A stretch of 64,000 nucleotides of DNA from positions 2,852,001-2,916,000 of the forward strand of contig NZ_CP046654.1 in assembly GCF_009759685.1 (NCBI RefSeq), read 5' to 3'. The notes under the pieces were generated by a model. That model saw nothing but the letters and a program-made list of their open reading frames with translations, made no database searches and was not told the DNA's origin. The position numbers and the translations under genes are program-made. How positions within the stretch are numbered: position 1 is the stretch's first letter; each line of letters begins with the position of its first letter. This document shows positions 27,601 to 34,926 of the stretch, in pieces. The DNA is from Acinetobacter baumannii. Its GTDB lineage: Bacteria > Pseudomonadota > Gammaproteobacteria > Pseudomonadales > Moraxellaceae.

Positions 27601-28271
27601 GGACACCTGAAAATGCGGTCGGCATTGGCGGGGCGTATATGTGTGTGTACGGTATGGAAGGGCCGGGTGGCTACCAGTTTGTCGGTCGCACGACCCAAAT
27701 GTGGAGCCCTTACCGTAAAAATGCCAACTTCGAAGAAGGCAAACCATGGTTACTGCGCTTTTTTGACCAAGTTAAGTTTTATGAAGTTTCTGAGACTGAA
27801 CTTCTGCAAATGCGTGAAGACTTTAAGGCGGGGCGTCTACAACTTCGTATTGAAGATGGTGTGCTTAACTTAAAAGAATACAACGAGTTTTTAAAAACAC
27901 ATCAAGACAGCATTCAAGCCTTTAAAGACATGCAACAAGCTAACTTTGAGGCTGAGCGCCGCCGTTGGCACGAAGCAGGTTTGCAAGAATATATTTCTGA
28001 AAGCCTAGATGCTGTTGATGAAGGTGAAACCGTGGTTATTCCTGAAGGAGGCTGTGCAGTCGAATCACACATGCCGGGTTCAATCTGGAAAATTGAATGT
28101 GCATCAGGAGATATTGTTGAAGAAGGTGCAACCCTTGCAGTAATTGAAGCAATGAAAATTGAAATTCCGATTATTGCGCCGGAACGCATGAAAGTAGAAA
28201 CCATTACCATTGAAAAAGGGCAAACCGTAAAAACAGGACAAGTGCTATTTACTTTGGCACCAGTCGCTTAA
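24666..28271 (+). CDS. Guanidine (urea-type) carboxylase, biotin-dependent
   Basis: A 1201-residue single-chain carboxylase. In order: biotin carboxylase (1 to about 450, with AGGGGIGMRLV and VNTRLQVEHGVTEQ), AHS2/KipA-like (about 455-765, starting near GRLGYWDVGVPPSGAIDP), AHS1/KipI-like (about 800-1010, with GYQFVGRTTQMW), and a C-terminal biotinyl domain with EAMKIE (biotinylated K1164). Members of this family were first named urea carboxylase. Those beside a guanidine-I riboswitch and DUF1989 genes prefer guanidine and make carboxyguanidine with ATP and bicarbonate. The allophanate hydrolase domain of fungal urea amidolyase is absent and encoded at 32 kb. A strong terminator ends the operon. 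Confidence 0.92.
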   Translation: MFKKVLIANRGAIACRVIRTLKKLGIASVAVYSEADRDSLHVTLADEAFLIGPAPAHQSYLNIEKILEVAKQSGAEAIHPGYGFLSENAEFCDLCESQGIAFIGPTSSQMLDFGLKHTARELAIKSNVPLLPGSSLLADEAEALTEAARIGYPVMLKSTAGGGGIGMRLVWNETELKDAYQTVSYLAQVNFKDAGLYLEKFVQHARHIEVQIFGDGKGQVLALGERDCSVQRRNQKVIEETPAPHLNEQQRDYLQKVAIQLMQSVNYRSAGTVEFVMDTETQEFYFLEVNTRLQVEHGVTEQVFSVDLVEWMVTLASGDWLAPTEKLEPTGYSIQVRLYAEDPIKQFQPSAGLLTHVKFDPQARVETWVETGSTVSSFYDPMIAKIIVTAATRDQAIQAMSASLANTQVAGIETNLEYLQNIIACDVFALGTQTTRFLNTFEWKTQKIEVLQAGIQTAIQDVTGRLGYWDVGVPPSGAIDPLSLTVANQLLANEPNTAGLECTLQGPTLKFHCDSQIVITGGDMPSKLDGQLVPMWQTINVKKGQVLKCGIIRSGCRSYIGVKGGFDVPEYLGSQATFTLGQFGGHAGRNLLIGDMLPITEYSAQSTTALAQAQIPSFTQNWEIAVMYGPHGAPDFFTKQDIDTFFANEFEIHYNSSRTGIRLIGPKPEWAREDGGEAGLHPSNIHDNAYAIGAIDFTGDMPIILGPDGPSLGGFVCPAVVIHSELWKIGQLKAGDKVKFVPVSYAQAKALDQKYHQSLTSTDTTQIDFNPTIQSEPDTLKDAVLATLDGKADLPSVTYRPAGNSYLLVEYGELVLDLNLRFRIHALMQWVKDQNIQGIIDLTPGIRSLQIHFDSIQLDQLELLQKLQQAEAELPDIQNMQVPSRTVYLPLAWEDSQTQLATERYTQIVRPDAPWCPDNVEFIRRINGLASKQAVKDVVYSANYLVMGLGDVYLGAPVATPLDPRQRLVTTKYNPARTWTPENAVGIGGAYMCVYGMEGPGGYQFVGRTTQMWSPYRKNANFEEGKPWLLRFFDQVKFYEVSETELLQMREDFKAGRLQLRIEDGVLNLKEYNEFLKTHQDSIQAFKDMQQANFEAERRRWHEAGLQEYISESLDAVDEGETVVIPEGGCAVESHMPGSIWKIECASGDIVEEGATLAVIEAMKIEIPIIAPERMKVETITIEKGQTVKTGQVLFTLAPVA

Positions 28272-28276
28272 ACCAA

Positions 28277-28309
28277 AAGAGAGCATCGATATTGATGCTC
28301 TCTTTTTTT
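28277..28309. terminator. Terminator of guanidine operon 1
   Basis: AGAGAGCATC / GATGCTCTCT stem followed by a seven-base T-run. It also lies at the end of the convergent quinone reductase gene. Confidence 0.88.
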
Positions 28310-28310
28310 A

Positions 28311-28853
28311 TTATGCTTCGGTCAAATGTTTTAATACTTTATGGCCATGTTCAACAGCTTCTAATTTAATTTTCGACTCTGGGTTACCCGATAAAGGCGA
28401 TACGTGATAAAGCAAGTAAGTAGCGCTTAATTGCATTTGTGTATATTGAATTGAATATTGAACCGCTTTTAAAAAACTATCCGCTAAGTTTTCTCGGTCG
28501 TTCACCATATCGGCTTCTTTTTGCCCGACTGTCATACTAATAATGACTTTCTTATCTTTTAATTTGTCGCCTTGAGAGCCATAAGCAAACTGATAAGTAA
28601 AAACTTCATCAAACCATAGCTTCAAAATTGCGGGCATATTAAACCAGAACATTGGATATTGCAGAATAATCGTGTCGTGGCGTAACAACGCTTTTTGTTC
28701 AGCACTTACGTCAATTTTATAGTCCGGATAAAGCTGGAAAATATCTCGCACTTCAAGGTCCGGATAGGTTTTTACGAGTTCACTCACAATCGTTTTATTT
28801 GCAATTGATTGAGCGTAGTAGGGATGAGCCAAAATGAGTAAAGCCATAATCAT
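28311..28853 (-). CDS. NAD(P)H:quinone oxidoreductase-like flavoprotein
   Basis: A 180-residue flavodoxin-fold protein of the NQO1/KefF/MdaB group (Flavodoxin_2). The N-terminal LLILAHPYYAQSIANKTI is the FMN/FAD phosphate loop, and LQYPMFWFNMPAILKLWFDEVFTYQFAYG (about 83-112) is the family signature. It should reduce quinones or related electrophiles in the cytoplasm. It is divergent from an HxlR regulator that very likely controls it through the palindromes between them. The start gives MIMALL; the second ATG is equally likely. It is unrelated in function to the guanidine genes around it. Confidence 0.87.
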   Translation of the reverse strand: MIMALLILAHPYYAQSIANKTIVSELVKTYPDLEVRDIFQLYPDYKIDVSAEQKALLRHDTIILQYPMFWFNMPAILKLWFDEVFTYQFAYGSQGDKLKDKKVIISMTVGQKEADMVNDRENLADSFLKAVQYSIQYTQMQLSATYLLYHVSPLSGNPESKIKLEAVEHGHKVLKHLTEA

Positions 28854-28861
28854 ACCTTTTA

Positions 28862-28896
28862 ACTATAAAAATAATAGTCACTATAATTTTTATAGT
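28862..28896. promoter_or_regulatory. Inverted repeat, probable HxlR operator 1
   Basis: A perfect 11-bp inverted repeat, ACTATAAAAAT-N13-ATTTTTATAGT, in the divergent region. Its placement just upstream of the quinone reductase start suggests repression there (inference). Confidence 0.6.
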
Positions 28897-28911
28897 ATGG
28901 GCGTACAATAA

Positions 28912-28927
28912 CTATCAAAATTGATAG
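28912..28927. promoter_or_regulatory. Palindrome, probable HxlR operator 2
   Basis: CTATCAAAATTGATAG, a perfect 16-base palindrome 13 nt before the HxlR start codon. It resembles the half-site of the neighbouring repeat (ACTAT followed by an A-tract), consistent with autoregulation. Confidence 0.55.
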
Positions 28928-28940
28928 GTAGCGTTTAAAA

Positions 28941-29297
28941 ATGGCAAAAACTGAAAATAAATGTGAAATCAGCATGAATGGAAAAACCTATCCATGTCAT
29001 ATCAGTATGGCTATGGATTTGGTGGGTGGAAAATGGAAATGCGTGATTTTGTATTATCTAAAAGATGGGCCAAAACGCTTTAATGAAATCAATCAATTAA
29101 TGCCAACCATCACAGAAATGACCTTAAGCCTTCAACTTAAACAATTAGAGCAAAGTGGCTTAATCTCTCGAACCGTTTATGGTGAAAAAGCACCGATTAA
29201 AGTGGTTTATGAAATGACCGAATTAGGCCAATCTTTTAAGCCTGTTTTAGAGTCTTTATCGGTATGGGCACATACGATGATTAATCAGTCACCATAG
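28941..29297 (+). CDS. HxlR-family transcriptional regulator
   Basis: A 118-residue winged-helix HxlR-type regulator of normal length. The block DLVGGKWKCVILYYLKDGPKRFNEI (about 28-52) and MTLSLQLKQLEQSGLISR (about 61-78) are the family core. Cysteines at positions 8, 19 and 34 could serve as redox or electrophile sensors, as in the QorR/HypR members that control quinone reductases. The divergent quinone reductase gene and the two palindromes between them support that role (inference). Confidence 0.88.
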   Translation: MAKTENKCEISMNGKTYPCHISMAMDLVGGKWKCVILYYLKDGPKRFNEINQLMPTITEMTLSLQLKQLEQSGLISRTVYGEKAPIKVVYEMTELGQSFKPVLESLSVWAHTMINQSP

Positions 29298-29304
29298 GGT
29301 TAGC

Positions 29305-29468
29305 TTATTGATTACATTTTTCTATATGCTTAAAAATTCTTTCACAAAGTGCCTTTGCCTTAGGGGTAAGCTGCCAGTCAGGGTTTTCATCAAAATCTTT
29401 AATTATTTCGCGGCAAAAATCTAACTTATATTTTATAGTCCCCACACCATTACCATCTGCAAATGCAG
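29305..29468 (-). pseudogene. Out-of-frame C-terminal end of the OLD-like gene
   Basis: Read on the minus strand in the frame one base back from the upstream ORF, this stretch continues directly from the A7 tract. It encodes a coherent tail of about 53 residues (starting TAFADGNGVGTIKYKLDFCREI and ending FKHIEKCNQ, then TAA). That is the type of C-terminus expected for OLD-like TOPRIM proteins, whereas the in-frame reading ends after only eleven more residues in the low-quality tail LHLQMVMVWGL. One added A in the A7 run, or a -1 ribosomal slip on A-AAA-AAA, restores one 623-residue protein. Confidence 0.65.
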
Positions 29469-31175
29469 TTTTTTTGTAGTAGAAGACGGTTTCTTTATTT
29501 TTGAATCAATTAATTTTCCAATTCCATAATTTGCATGATCAAAGTAATTTTCATCAGTAATACTGTCAATAAGTGAAATATCATAACTCTTTTTAGTCTC
29601 AGGCTTCATGCGAGGAAAACGGACTTTTGCTACTCGAACTATTGATGATTTGGGCAAAGTATTTTCTGTTTCTTTACATTCTAAAATATAATAATTTTCT
29701 TTGTTTAATTCAGATTTTAAGATTCTCACACGATCAGCTTTTCCTTGAATATCGCCATCTGCGATTAATAGCATTTCACTTGCAACAGCTTTTGCACTTA
29801 AGCCTTTATCTTCTAAATGATCCGCATAATCATCACTAAAAGACCAATGTGTTAAGTTACTTCCTGCATATTCTACAAATGTGTAGTGGTAATTGGGCAT
29901 GAAGCGTCGATATTTCTTATATTGCTCAAGATCCGAATTTTCTAATTCACTTAAATATTTTTCCATATATTTTGTGATATAAAGACGATCAGTTATGCCT
30001 TCAACCCAAATTGTACAGTTGGCTAAATAGACTGATGAGGGTTTTACGCCTAATGAAGCGAGTAAGTCACGATCTCTATCACAACGGTAAATTTTAAATT
30101 CAAATTCTTTTGGATTTTCAGATTTAGGTTGTTTAACAAATTTTTGGATAATAACTTGGTCTGACTCATCTGCCATATCTAAAAGATGATTCGAGTGTGT
30201 AGTAAAAAAATAATAATGGTTAGTTTCATTTAAATAAAAATTCATGAGTTGGCGAACCATGCCAGCATGCATATGCAACTCAGGTTCTTCTATAAAAAAG
30301 GAATAGATTTCATCTTTTTTAGTGAAAGCTTCATAAGTTAAAATAATAGCTTGTTGTAAACCGTCACCTAATTGTGAAATAGGGAATTGCTTATCCTTTC
30401 CTATTTTAATATTAACAACATCTTGATCATGCTTTGGAATAAGTGAAACTGGTTCATTATCAAAGAAGTATTGGCTAAGCTTTTCTTCATAATCTTTAAT
30501 TAGATCACGTTGCTCTGGCTCACCTAATAAATGAATTTTTAAGTCTTCATATAAAAGTTCACCAGTAATGATATTAGTAGAACTATATTCATGTTGATTA
30601 TTAAAATAGTCTTTCTGTGTACGTTCTAGATAAGGTAATTTATTTTTCTCGTTTATAACAGGTCGCATACCGCGTAATATAGGAATATATTTTTTTCCAC
30701 TATCATTAGCGATTAATAAATCATTTTCCTCAATTTTTGTGCTTATTTGTTGAGTGATAGTAGTAAAAATCTCTTTATCTTTTATACGATATAATTTTAT
30801 TTTCTCAAAGTTTTTTAAAAAATAATCCTTATATCTAACACGTGGAAATACTTTAGTTTCAAGTATGTCATTAATATAATTTAATAAGTCTGCTCTGTAT
30901 GAACTAGAGCTACCATTACCCATCCAAATACTATTGGATTCATTTTCTACTAATTCTTTTAAGGTAGATATTTCTGATGTAGCATCATAAAAATTATTAT
31001 CACGAATATTTTTATTAGAAGCGTATAGGGTGCGTAAAAAGCGGCTTTTTCCTGCATTATTTTTACCAATGAAAAAATTAAGACGCTTTATTTCTATAGC
31101 TTGTTCAGAAGCTATATGATTATCTGAAAAATAAAAATTTAGGTCGTCTGCCCAATAATATAGCTTATAGTTCAT
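29433..31175 (-). CDS. OLD-family ATPase/TOPRIM nuclease-like protein, frameshifted near its end
   Basis: A 580-residue protein with an SMC-like ABC ATPase: Walker A FIGKNNAGKSR (about 35-45), signature QLGDGLQQA (about 267-276), Walker B SFFIEEPELHMHAG and the switch histidine in FFTTHSNHLLD. A TOPRIM domain follows, with WVEGITDRLYI and LLIADGD. This is the OLD (overcoming lysogenisation defect) architecture, linked to phage defence and DNA end cleavage. The last residues are out of frame: an A7 tract (29469-29475) separates it from a coherent tail ending at 29305. No UvrD-like helicase partner is present, so it is not Gabija. The gene has lower GC than its neighbours and sits inside the guanidine regulon, suggesting insertion. 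Confidence 0.82.
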   Translation of the reverse strand: MNYKLYYWADDLNFYFSDNHIASEQAIEIKRLNFFIGKNNAGKSRFLRTLYASNKNIRDNNFYDATSEISTLKELVENESNSIWMGNGSSSSYRADLLNYINDILETKVFPRVRYKDYFLKNFEKIKLYRIKDKEIFTTITQQISTKIEENDLLIANDSGKKYIPILRGMRPVINEKNKLPYLERTQKDYFNNQHEYSSTNIITGELLYEDLKIHLLGEPEQRDLIKDYEEKLSQYFFDNEPVSLIPKHDQDVVNIKIGKDKQFPISQLGDGLQQAIILTYEAFTKKDEIYSFFIEEPELHMHAGMVRQLMNFYLNETNHYYFFTTHSNHLLDMADESDQVIIQKFVKQPKSENPKEFEFKIYRCDRDRDLLASLGVKPSSVYLANCTIWVEGITDRLYITKYMEKYLSELENSDLEQYKKYRRFMPNYHYTFVEYAGSNLTHWSFSDDYADHLEDKGLSAKAVASEMLLIADGDIQGKADRVRILKSELNKENYYILECKETENTLPKSSIVRVAKVRFPRMKPETKKSYDISLIDSITDENYFDHANYGIGKLIDSKIKKPSSTTKKLHLQMVMVWGL

Positions 31176-31396
31176 ACTTTAATGACAATATATTGAATAA
31201 CTATATGATATGACAAAATAATTTTAAATTAAAACTCATTTGTTCAATTAAATTAATATTTCTTAATGCTTTCTTGGTTTAGCTTTTTTCGAAATAGCAA
31301 ATGTATTTTGTTGCCCTGATTTTGCACAACTTGAATGTTTCTGCCCAAAAAACACTCATAAATACCCGTTTAATCCATCAAAACACACTTAAAAAC

Positions 31397-31413
31397 TGGC
31401 ACATTTTCTGCAT
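31397..31413 (+). promoter_or_regulatory. Sigma-54 promoter, guanidine operon 2
   Basis: TGGCACATTTTCTGCAT, a -24/-12 element with the correct ten bases between GG and GC; one mismatch (CTGC for TTGC). Predicted start near 31422, inside the adjacent operator. Confidence 0.7.
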
Positions 31414-31422
31414 CTCTTATCA

Positions 31423-31450
31423 GTAATACAAAAACTGAATTTGGTAATAC
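31423..31450. promoter_or_regulatory. NikR-type 28-bp operator, guanidine operon 2
   Basis: GTAATAC-N14-GTAATAC: same half-site (GTAWTAC) and same 21-bp half-site spacing as the operators at 23068 and 36777, here overlapping the predicted transcription start. It lies upstream of the regulator gene itself, so autorepression is predicted. Confidence 0.65.
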
Positions 31451-31467
31451 CAAGCTAGAGGTGCGAT

Positions 31468-31593
31468 ATGAACGATGTAAAACCTGTGGTTAAACCAAAG
31501 CAAACTTTAAAAGCATTTTTAGTCGAATTGCTTAGCGTACGCGCAGGCGTATATATCAAACAAAACAATCATCCGAATAAAGCAAAAGGATAA
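31468..31593 (+). CDS. 41-residue small basic protein before the NikR-like gene
   Basis: A short ORF of 41 codons with an AGAGGTG ribosome site just before its ATG; its stop is 4 nt before the GTG start of the NikR-like gene. The product is basic (eight Lys, one Arg), with a central amphipathic stretch TLKAFLVELLSVRAG. I do not recognise it. It is the first gene of the sigma-54-driven operon, so it is either a real small protein of the pathway or a leader whose translation couples to the regulator. Confidence 0.55.
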   Translation: MNDVKPVVKPKQTLKAFLVELLSVRAGVYIKQNNHPNKAKG

Positions 31594-31597
31594 GACT

Positions 31598-32032
31598 GTG
31601 CCGAAACGAAAGTTGGCTCGAATCAGTATTACCGTACCTGAATCGACCCTCAACGCGCTCGACCAAAAAATTGTCGAGCAGAACTATGAAAGTCGCTCGC
31701 AAGCCATTGTCGACATGATTAATAAACACCTGATTGCAGAGCAAGCACAGGCCAATGAAGTCATGGTGGGCACATTAACGCTGCTTTATGACGCTAGCCA
31801 AATGACCTTGCGCAATCAATTGGTTGACTTGCAACAACAGTTTTTAGCACAGGTGATTAGTTCACTTCATATTCAGCTCGACCAACAAAAGATATTACAA
31901 GTCATGTTAATGCAGGGCGCGAGTTCTGAGCTTAGACAAATTAGCCAGCAATTTATTGTGCTGAAAGGGGTGATCAAAGGACATCTAGAACTGATGGATG
32001 CCGTCATGCCGCCTATACAACAAAATGACTAA
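31598..32032 (+). CDS. NikR-like ribbon-helix-helix regulator lacking nickel ligands
   Basis: A 144-residue regulator with the NikR architecture: an N-terminal ribbon-helix-helix (RISITVPESTLNALDQKI...YESRSQAIVDMI, about 7-43) and a C-terminal ACT-like domain (about 58-135, ending LKGVIKGHLELMD). Aligned by eye to E. coli NikR, the nickel ligands H76, H89 and C95 are Gln, Gln and Ile; only H87 is kept (LHIQLD). It should still bind a 28-bp two-turn operator, and such sites occur at all three guanidine promoters. The effector is unknown. GTG start; 4 nt after the small ORF. Confidence 0.8.
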   Translation: MPKRKLARISITVPESTLNALDQKIVEQNYESRSQAIVDMINKHLIAEQAQANEVMVGTLTLLYDASQMTLRNQLVDLQQQFLAQVISSLHIQLDQQKILQVMLMQGASSELRQISQQFIVLKGVIKGHLELMDAVMPPIQQND

Positions 32033-32044
32033 ATGAGGAGTAGC

Positions 32045-33856
32045 GTGTTGAAAAATTTATGGACCATCCAAGACTGGAAAACAGCATATCAAAACGGGCA
32101 AATCCATCTTAAGGATCTGATTGGCTATGTGGCAGAAATTAAAAATGATGATCATGCATGGATTGAAATTGCATCGAACGAGCAGATTCAATCGCAAATT
32201 GATATTTTAAAAGACCAGAATATTACTGACCTACCTCTATATGGTGTGCCATTTGCAGTTAAAGACAACATTGATGTCGCTGGCTTTCACACTACTGCTG
32301 CCTGTAAAGAGGTTCAATATTTAGCAAACCAAGATGCTGCCGTCGTTGCCAAACTAAAAAAAGCAGGGGCAATTGTGGTTGGTAAAACTAATCTCGATCA
32401 GTTTGCAACGGGACTAGTTGGCGTTCGCTCGCCCTATGGTGCAGTAAAAAATAGTTTTAACCCCGAATATATTAGTGGTGGTTCAAGTTCTGGTTCGTCA
32501 GTAGTGGTTGCCAACGGTATTGTACCTTTTAGTTTAGGGACAGATACGGCAGGGTCAGGGCGTGTTCCTGCGGGCCATAACAATATTGTGGGCCTTAAAC
32601 CGACAAAAGGCTGGTTTTCTACCACAGGTCTAATTCCTGCATGTCGAACCATTGATGTCATTTCTATTTTTGCACTGAATATTGATGATGCGTGGACCAT
32701 TGCGAATTTAATGCAGGGCTATGATGAAACAGATGAATATTCACGAGTACATCCAGCTAATGTACCAACTCAGTTTTCTAAACGAAAAATAGCTATTCCG
32801 GCTCAGCTTGAGTTTTATGGCGATCTGGAATCTGAAAAAGCCTTTTTAGTTGCAGTCGAGCGTGTAAAAAAACTGGGCTATGACGTTGAGAGTATTGATT
32901 TCAGTGCATTCAATGAACTTGCTGCCGCACTATATAATGATGCTTGGGTAGCGGAAAGAACAGTCGCCGTTGAACGCATGACAACACGTGAAAAGGCTCA
33001 TCCAGTCATTGCCCAGATTATTGCGCAGGCAGATAAATTCAAGGCAACAGATGCACTTCAAGCCGAATATAACCGCGCCGTACTAGCTCGAAAAATTAAT
33101 TTGGCTTTACAACCTTTTGATGCATTGATGGTTCCGACAGCGCCAACCATTTACACCATTGCCGAAGTTGAAGCCGACCCGTTGACTAAAAATGCACACA
33201 TGGGGGCCTATACCAACTTTGTTAATTTTGCCGATCTTTCTGCTTTAGCTTTACCTAATGTACTTCGTGAAGACGGTCTACCAAGCGGCGTAACCTTTAT
33301 TGCACCAGCTTGGCACGATCAGGCACTCGCCAATTTTGCGCAGCTTTGGCAAACCGAGACATCGCTGAGTTTAGGTAAATCAACTCAACATTATCAAAAA
33401 AGTATAAAAATCCATTCGAATCATTCAGTACAGCTTGCCGTTGTGGGAGCACATTTAACAGGCATGCCCCTTAATTTTCAGCTCACTAGCCGTAATGCCA
33501 CTTTGCTCAAGAAAACTCAGACGACAGATGCTTATAAACTCTTTGCTTTAAAAAATACCACACCACCAAAGCCAGGCCTGCAATGTGATGCAGAAGGGAC
33601 ATCAATTGAAGTCGAAGTGTGGGATGTTCCTTTAGCAAATTTTGGAGCCATTGTGGCTGAAGTACCTGCACCACTTGGTATTGGGAACCTGAAACTAAAA
33701 GATGGTACATGGGTTAAAGGCTTTATTTGCGAAGCGTATGCCATTCAGGATGCAATCGATATTAGCCATTTTGGAGGTTGGCGAGCTTACATACAGTCAC
33801 TCAATCAAACCGCTCAAAGTGTCGTTAGTAAAAATGTTGGGGAAGTTTCTATATGA
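32045..33856 (+). CDS. atzF: Allophanate hydrolase
   Basis: About 603 residues: an amidase-signature domain (to about 430) with the Ser-cisSer-Lys triad region (FAVKDNIDVAG, then GGSSSGSS and GTDTAGSGRVPA). A C-terminal AtzF-type domain follows (about 460-590, with PPKPGLQCD and PAPLGIGNLKLKDG). It hydrolyses allophanate to CO2 and two ammonia, the last step of guanidine or urea carboxylase pathways. I prefer GTG at 32045 (or TTG 32048) to the ATG at 32033, because GAGGAG lies at 32035-32040, inside the longer reading. The stop overlaps the next start (ATGA), so the substrate-binding protein is co-translated. Confidence 0.92.
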   Translation: MLKNLWTIQDWKTAYQNGQIHLKDLIGYVAEIKNDDHAWIEIASNEQIQSQIDILKDQNITDLPLYGVPFAVKDNIDVAGFHTTAACKEVQYLANQDAAVVAKLKKAGAIVVGKTNLDQFATGLVGVRSPYGAVKNSFNPEYISGGSSSGSSVVVANGIVPFSLGTDTAGSGRVPAGHNNIVGLKPTKGWFSTTGLIPACRTIDVISIFALNIDDAWTIANLMQGYDETDEYSRVHPANVPTQFSKRKIAIPAQLEFYGDLESEKAFLVAVERVKKLGYDVESIDFSAFNELAAALYNDAWVAERTVAVERMTTREKAHPVIAQIIAQADKFKATDALQAEYNRAVLARKINLALQPFDALMVPTAPTIYTIAEVEADPLTKNAHMGAYTNFVNFADLSALALPNVLREDGLPSGVTFIAPAWHDQALANFAQLWQTETSLSLGKSTQHYQKSIKIHSNHSVQLAVVGAHLTGMPLNFQLTSRNATLLKKTQTTDAYKLFALKNTTPPKPGLQCDAEGTSIEVEVWDVPLANFGAIVAEVPAPLGIGNLKLKDGTWVKGFICEAYAIQDAIDISHFGGWRAYIQSLNQTAQSVVSKNVGEVSI

Positions 33857-34875
33857 TTAAAAAAGCGTTGTTATCCGTATCTATTTTATCGGCAGTTGTA
33901 TTGGGTGGATGTGACAATACGGCTAAAGTGCCCGAGGCTAAACAAGATGCTCAGGCAGCCGCAAATACAAAACCAATTACCATCGGCTATAGTGATTGGC
34001 CGGGCTGGGTGGCTTGGCAAGTGGCTATTGAAAAAGGCTGGTTAAAAGAAGCAGGGTTAAATGTAGAGTTTAAATGGTTTGATTATTCGGCTTCTCTTTC
34101 GGCCTTTTCGGCAAATCAGCTCGACGCTGTGTTGGTCACCAATGGCGATAACTTGGTAACAGCTTCGGGTGGTACGCAAGGCATGATGATCATGGCAACG
34201 GATTATTCCGCGGGCAATGATGTCATTATTGCAAAAGAGGGCATTAATACCATTCAAGACTTAAAAGGAAAATCGATCGGTGTCGAAAAAGGCTTGGTTG
34301 ACCATCTTTTATTAGCAACAGCTTTAACCGACCATAACATTAAAGCGAATGAGGTGAAGCTGGTAAATTCAGCGACGAACCAATTACCTCAAGTGTTTAA
34401 TAGCCCAGATATTTCCGCGATTGCTGTTTGGCAACCCGTTGCAGGTCAGGCATTAAAAGCAGTGGCAGGCTCTAAAATTATCTATACCTCTAAAGACAAG
34501 CCGGGTTTAATTTACGACACCTTAACAGTCAACATGAGTCATTTAACAGCTCATCAAGACGAATGGAAAAAAATCATTCAAGTGTGGGATAAAACAGTTA
34601 AATATATTAATGACCCTGCAACCCATGCCGATGCGGTTAAAATTATGGCAAACCGTTCAGGGGTTGATCCAAAGCAATATGAGTTGATGGTCAGCGGTAC
34701 GCATCTATTAGATATCAATGCCAATAAAAAAGTATTTACTAAATCTCAAGGCTTTGACTCGATTTATGGCTCTAGCTATCACGTCAATAAATTTAACGTC
34801 GAAAACGGTATTTATAAAACTGAACAAAATGTAGATGGGTTGATTTATCCAACACTCATCGAACAACTCAAATAA
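33853..34875 (+). CDS. ABC transporter substrate-binding lipoprotein (NMT1/SsuA-like)
   Basis: A 340-residue periplasmic substrate-binding lipoprotein: the signal peptide ends in a lipobox VLGGC with lipidated C20. The mature part resembles the nitrate/sulfonate/taurine (NMT1/SsuA) group, with ITIGYSDWPGWVAWQVAIEKGWLKEAGLNVEFKW and LKGKSIGVEKGLVDHLLL. It is translationally coupled to allophanate hydrolase. Its ATPase and permease lie convergently just downstream, under the same type of promoter and operator. ABC systems of this class are known neighbours of ykkC riboswitches, so import of guanidine or a precursor is likely (inference). Confidence 0.88.
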   Translation: MIKKALLSVSILSAVVLGGCDNTAKVPEAKQDAQAAANTKPITIGYSDWPGWVAWQVAIEKGWLKEAGLNVEFKWFDYSASLSAFSANQLDAVLVTNGDNLVTASGGTQGMMIMATDYSAGNDVIIAKEGINTIQDLKGKSIGVEKGLVDHLLLATALTDHNIKANEVKLVNSATNQLPQVFNSPDISAIAVWQPVAGQALKAVAGSKIIYTSKDKPGLIYDTLTVNMSHLTAHQDEWKKIIQVWDKTVKYINDPATHADAVKIMANRSGVDPKQYELMVSGTHLLDINANKKVFTKSQGFDSIYGSSYHVNKFNVENGIYKTEQNVDGLIYPTLIEQLK

Positions 34876-34887
34876 GCTCCATAAAGC

Positions 34888-34916
34888 AAAAAGCCCAAGT
34901 TGAACTTGGGCTTTTT
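34888..34916. terminator. Bidirectional terminator
   Basis: AAAAAGCCCAAGT-TGA-ACTTGGGCTTTTT, a perfect 13-bp stem between the convergent substrate-binding protein and ATPase genes. Confidence 0.92.
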
Positions 34917-34926
34917 AATGTCTTAC

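Noticed and set aside
24666..28271. Simple urea carboxylase of a urea amidolyase
   Set aside because: The guanidine-I riboswitch and the DUF1989 pair point to guanidine as substrate. A specific active-site residue check was not possible by eye, so urea activity is not excluded.
29433..31175. Gabija defence system (GajA-like)
   Set aside because: Gabija needs an adjacent UvrD-like helicase; the neighbours are an HxlR regulator and guanidine genes. Only a stand-alone OLD-like ATPase/TOPRIM is supported.
31598..32032. True nickel-responsive NikR
   Set aside because: Three of four nickel ligands are replaced, and no nickel transporter or nickel enzyme gene is nearby.
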